48,284 nucleotides of DNA from Cyclobacteriaceae bacterium. GTDB lineage: Bacteria > Bacteroidota > Bacteroidia > Cytophagales > Cyclobacteriaceae. The notes beneath the pieces are model-generated. The model had not been told where the DNA came from. It made no database searches and saw only the letters and a program-made list of their open reading frames with translations. The DNA is taken from assembly GCA_020436085.1 (NCBI GenBank), contig JAGQYM010000033.1, positions 1 through 48,284 of the forward strand. The letters are read 5' to 3'. The position numbers were made by a program, and so were the translations under genes. Numbering within the stretch: position 1 is the stretch's first letter; each line of letters begins with the position of its first letter. Shown in pieces: positions 45,599 to 48,284 of the stretch.

Positions 45599-46966
45599 TC
45601 AAAGTCCATTCTGATCAATCAAATACACCAACGCAGCCATAGAAGCCGCGCCTAGCTCCAGTTCTCTTTTGTCGACCTTATCAAAAGTATCTTCTCTTGT
45701 GTGGTGATAATTGAAGTATCGCTGAGAGTCAGGGAGAAAACCAATTAACGCAGTTCCTTGCGGACCGAGCGGCCCAATATCAGCACCTCCACCTTCCTGA
45801 TTAAAATTGGTAAGTCCATAAGGTTCCAACATCGGTTTCCAGCTTCTGATTTTTGATTTCACATTTTCGGGTGCTGACATTGTGAAACCTCTTGGCGTAA
45901 ATCCTCCACGGTCTGATTCGATCGCTGCAACGTGATGCTCCTTGTTTTGTTTTGCTAGCTCTGCATATTTCGTCCCTCCTCTCAAACCATTTTCTTCGTT
46001 CATGTACATCACAGCTCTGATTGTTCTCTTGGGCTTATAACCCATAGCCCTGAAAATACGCAACACCTCTATCGACTGAACACAACCTGCGCCATCATCA
46101 TGCGCGCCCTGCGCCAAGTCCCACGAATCTAAATGTCCACCAACGACAATGATCTCGTCAGGTTTTTCGCTACCTCGCAATTCACCGATCACATTGTAGG
46201 ACAAAACATCATCAAGAATTTGACTGTGCGTTTCAATGTACATTCTTAAATCTTTATCGCGCGTAAGCAATGCGCTAAGTCGATCGCCATGTGCGGTGCT
46301 GATTGCCACTGCAGGTATTTTTGCAACGTCATCAGCATATCGCATTCCACCCGTGTGAGGATACTCTTCTATGTTCGATCCCATCGACCTAACGATGGCT
46401 GCAACCGCGCCATACTTCGCAGCCTCAGAAGCGCCAGAGCTTCGCTGATTGACGGCTCCACTATAACCGGAGAAAGTATCAATCAGGGTCGGATCCATCG
46501 GGCGACTGAAGTACACAATCTTACCTTGCACACCTTTCGCGCCAAGTTGTTTTAGCTCATCAAAGTTTTTCACCTCTACAATCTGTGCACTGATTCCACC
46601 AGACCCCGTTCCTACACTTCCACCAAGTGCGCAGATGTTCACATCAATCGTACCTTCTCTGTTGCTAATGATTCGAGCAACTTCAGCCTTGCCCCTCACC
46701 CAGTGCGGCACCATCACCGGCTGCAACCAAACTGAATCAAAACCATAAGCAATCATAGCTTGTCTGCTCCACTCCACACCCGCAGCAGCACCGGCTGATC
46801 CTGACAATCGCTGACCAATCTTAGTGGAGAGATATTCAAGCATCTCATAAGACTGTCCGCTTTTTAATGCGTTGTCAAAGATCGTTTTGATATTAGCCTC
46901 GTCTTTCGATTGACTTAATGCAGTGATCGAAGCACAGACGGCAAACACTATGATGATTTTTTTCAT
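45599..46966 (-). CDS. Secreted M28-family metallopeptidase
   Basis: A 455-residue protein with an N-terminal signal peptide (KKIIIVFAVCASITALSQS). The peptidase domain shows the two-zinc site: H278 and D280 in VGGHLDSWD, D290 in GAHDDGAG, E324 and E325 in MNEENGLRGG, D352 in ESDRGGF, and His421 or His422 in NYHHTREDTFD. A protease-associated type insert (residues about 110-240) precedes it. The family includes carboxypeptidase Q and leucine aminopeptidases. It probably trims peptides outside the inner membrane. Substrate not predictable. Confidence 0.93.
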   Translation of the reverse strand: MKKIIIVFAVCASITALSQSKDEANIKTIFDNALKSGQSYEMLEYLSTKIGQRLSGSAGAAAGVEWSRQAMIAYGFDSVWLQPVMVPHWVRGKAEVARIISNREGTIDVNICALGGSVGTGSGGISAQIVEVKNFDELKQLGAKGVQGKIVYFSRPMDPTLIDTFSGYSGAVNQRSSGASEAAKYGAVAAIVRSMGSNIEEYPHTGGMRYADDVAKIPAVAISTAHGDRLSALLTRDKDLRMYIETHSQILDDVLSYNVIGELRGSEKPDEIIVVGGHLDSWDLAQGAHDDGAGCVQSIEVLRIFRAMGYKPKRTIRAVMYMNEENGLRGGTKYAELAKQNKEHHVAAIESDRGGFTPRGFTMSAPENVKSKIRSWKPMLEPYGLTNFNQEGGGADIGPLGPQGTALIGFLPDSQRYFNYHHTREDTFDKVDKRELELGAASMAALVYLIDQNGL

Positions 46967-46982
46967 GATGAATTCTTTAGCG

Positions 46983-47013
46983 GAACAATATAGCCCATTT
47001 TTCAGGTGTCAAA
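46983..47013 (-). promoter_or_regulatory. Candidate promoter for the M28 peptidase gene
   Basis: On the minus strand TTTG (47010-47013) is followed after 19 bases by TATTGTTC (46983-46990), a partial match to TAnnTTTG. The spacing matches the usual Bacteroidota arrangement, and the gene start is 17 bases further on. Confidence 0.4.
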
Positions 47014-47040
47014 CATCGAAAATTGTCCAGCGGCATTGAT

Positions 47041-47070
47041 TTGATTAGTATCCTAAATCATTGAACTTTG
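47041..47070 (+). promoter_or_regulatory. Weak candidate promoter for the serine dehydratase gene
   Basis: TTG at 47041-47043, a 19-base spacer, and GAACTTTG at 47063-47070, which differs from TAnnTTTG in its first base. It lies 20 bases before ATG 47091. Low certainty. Confidence 0.3.
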
Positions 47071-47090
47071 AATAAATAAACGTTAAGTCA

Positions 47091-47993
47091 ATGGCCTTTC
47101 TGTTTGATTCATTTGAAGGTTGGAAGAAGTATTGTGACAAACACAACGTATCCGTAGTCGATGCGGTGATAGGCTACGAAAAAGAACAAAAAGGTCGCAC
47201 TGAGGAAAAAATCTGGGAGGGACTAGGGCAGGCATGGGAAGTGATGAAGGATGCGGTGAAGACCGGACTGGAAGAAGACATGACTTCCCGATCAGGAATG
47301 ATCGCCAACGGGGCAAAAAAAGTATATCGACATTCTCAAACCGTTTTGTCAAAAGAGTTTCAAAACCTGATATCACGTGCGTTAGCCGCAAAAGAGGTCA
47401 ACTCGTGCATGGGAAGGATCGTGGCAGCTCCAACTGCAGGTGCCAGCGGTATTATGCCCGGTGTGCTATATACTCTTCAGGAAATCCATAACGTACCTGA
47501 TAAAAAAATTCTTGAGGCTATGCTATTGGCAGCTGGTATCGCTTTAATCATGGAGCAAAAAGCCTCCATCGCTGGGGCCGTAGGTGGATGTCAGGCAGAA
47601 ACCGGAACTGCAGCGGCCATGGGCGCGGGTGCTATTGTCTATTGTCTTGACGGTGATATTGATCAAATCTTCAATGCGGTCGCCATCACTGTACAGTGCA
47701 TGCTTGGCTTAGTTTGTGATCCGGTTGCTGGTCTTGTTGAAGTGCCGTGCGTTGTACGCAATGCAAGTGCAGCCGCTATTGCCAACAGTTCAGCACAAAT
47801 TGCATTGGCGAACGTCAGCAGCGTGATTCCTGTTGATGAAGTCATTGAAGCCATGGGCGAAATTGGCGCGAGCATGGAAACGCGTTACAAAGAGACAGCA
47901 CTGGGTGGACTAGCCGCCACCAAAACAGGGCAGGCCATCGCCAAGAAAGTGTTGATACACGACATTGAAATACTTCCGGACGAATCCGATTAA
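47091..47993 (+). CDS. sdaAA: L-serine dehydratase, iron-sulphur dependent, alpha subunit
   Basis: A 300-residue protein of the SdaA alpha family: NSCMGRIVAAPTAGASGIMPG near residue 103, GGCQAETGTAAAMGAG, and CMLGLVCDPVAGLVEVPC. The four cysteines in these motifs would ligate a 4Fe-4S cluster. It deaminates L-serine to pyruvate and ammonia. The beta (regulatory) domain is absent here; a partner subunit gene must lie elsewhere or the alpha subunit acts alone. Its stop codon overlaps the stop of the convergent hicB-like gene in a palindromic TTAA. Confidence 0.93.
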   Translation: MAFLFDSFEGWKKYCDKHNVSVVDAVIGYEKEQKGRTEEKIWEGLGQAWEVMKDAVKTGLEEDMTSRSGMIANGAKKVYRHSQTVLSKEFQNLISRALAAKEVNSCMGRIVAAPTAGASGIMPGVLYTLQEIHNVPDKKILEAMLLAAGIALIMEQKASIAGAVGGCQAETGTAAAMGAGAIVYCLDGDIDQIFNAVAITVQCMLGLVCDPVAGLVEVPCVVRNASAAAIANSSAQIALANVSSVIPVDEVIEAMGEIGASMETRYKETALGGLAATKTGQAIAKKVLIHDIEILPDESD

Positions 47994-48205
47994 ACAAAGA
48001 CCAGATTCTCTGCTTCTGATTTTGGTTCAGGAATGGAAAGGCCTTCTTCCACCATTCCCTCCAGGTGAAATTGAATAGCTTCTACCATATTTTGAAGTGT
48101 CTCTTCTTTGGATTTTCCCATCCCCACGCAACCAGGTAAGTCTGGCGCATAGGCTCCGAAACCGCCATCATCGGCTCTCTCAATTATTATTGCGTATTTT
48201 CTCAT
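47990..48205 (-). CDS. hicB: HicB-like antitoxin or orphan HicB-fold protein
   Basis: A 71-residue protein of the HicB family: YAIIIERADDGGFGAYAPDLPGC is the partial RNase-H fold, followed by GKSKEETLQNMVEAIQFHL. HicB proteins usually neutralise the HicA mRNA interferase, but no hicA is found on either side: downstream is the convergent serine dehydratase, and the upstream gene end (48209-48284) does not read like HicA. There is no C-terminal DNA-binding domain. It may be an orphan or solitary HicB, or hicA may lie further away. Confidence 0.8.
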   Translation of the reverse strand: MRKYAIIIERADDGGFGAYAPDLPGCVGMGKSKEETLQNMVEAIQFHLEGMVEEGLSIPEPKSEAENLVFV

Positions 48206-48208
48206 AGA

Positions 48209-48284
48209 TTAATACTTGCCTGTTTCAAAATACTTTTTTGCAAACCAATTGGCAAATCGTTTGACAATCGGTGCACTGGAATCG
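48209..48284 (-). CDS. 3' end of an unidentified gene
   Basis: The minus-strand frame has 24 residues (FANWFAKKYFETGKY at its end) and a TAA stop 3 bases before the hicB-like ATG. It is too short to identify. It does not match the usual C-terminus of HicA. Confidence 0.4.
   Translation of the reverse strand, partial: DSSAPIVKRFANWFAKKYFETGKY

Overview
The window looks like chromosomal DNA of a gliding-type Bacteroidota bacterium, probably of the order Cytophagales. The support is gene content: gldH, a fused secDF, a GWxTD-domain protein, a DUF2723 membrane protein, lipoprotein FKBP isomerases, a PSP1/RicT-like gene coupled to gldH, PKD-repeat surface proteins, and -7 elements of the Bacteroidota form TAnnTTTG. 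No ribosomal, transfer or other RNA gene, insertion sequence, phage or CRISPR array was recognised.

Positions 1-19077 form a surface-polysaccharide (O-antigen or capsule type) locus, visibly A/T-richer than the rest. On the minus strand, in transcription order, it runs: a polytopic membrane protein (candidate polymerase, ligase or GT-C enzyme), a HAD phosphatase, a UbiA-like membrane protein, a gap holding three 23-bp tandem repeats, an N-acetyl sugar amidotransferase, HisH-like and HisF-like proteins, a Wzx-type flippase, two GT4 glycosyltransferases, a second N-acetyl sugar amidotransferase, a TuaH-like glycosyltransferase, an FkbM methyltransferase, a GT2 and a GT4 glycosyltransferase, and the 5' part of a large secreted propeller/PKD protein that leaves the window at base 1. 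Most junctions overlap or nearly touch, so this is probably one or two long operons. A divergent MBOAT acyltransferase plus SGNH-like partner (16722-19077) closes the locus. HisH and HisF paralogues with WbpG-type amidotransferases are the known equipment for making acetamidino sugars, so the glycan probably carries amidine-modified aminosugars, possibly also O-acylated and O-methylated.

Positions 19092-34860 mix envelope and housekeeping genes: a TPR-like secreted protein, a small membrane protein, a DegT-type sugar aminotransferase, the DUF2723 protein, a SAM methyltransferase, the GWxTD protein, rlmB, manC, kpsF, recQ, purD and the PSP1/RicT-like gene.

Positions 34857-48284 hold gldH, secDF, a small unknown membrane-anchored protein, rdgB, two FKBP lipoproteins, a DHH phosphoesterase, ndk, gcvP, an M28 peptidase, an L-serine dehydratase alpha subunit, an orphan HicB-like gene and the 3' tip of an unidentified gene. 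Two strong hairpin/T-tract terminators separate convergent genes (35341-35370 and 45549-45582), and a third lies between recQ and purD.

The best candidates for something new are the membrane protein/HAD/UbiA-like trio at 13899-16655, the paired amidotransferases of which the one next to hisHF has lost a cysteine, and the tandem repeat directly upstream of that gene. No wholly unfamiliar defence or mobile system was found.
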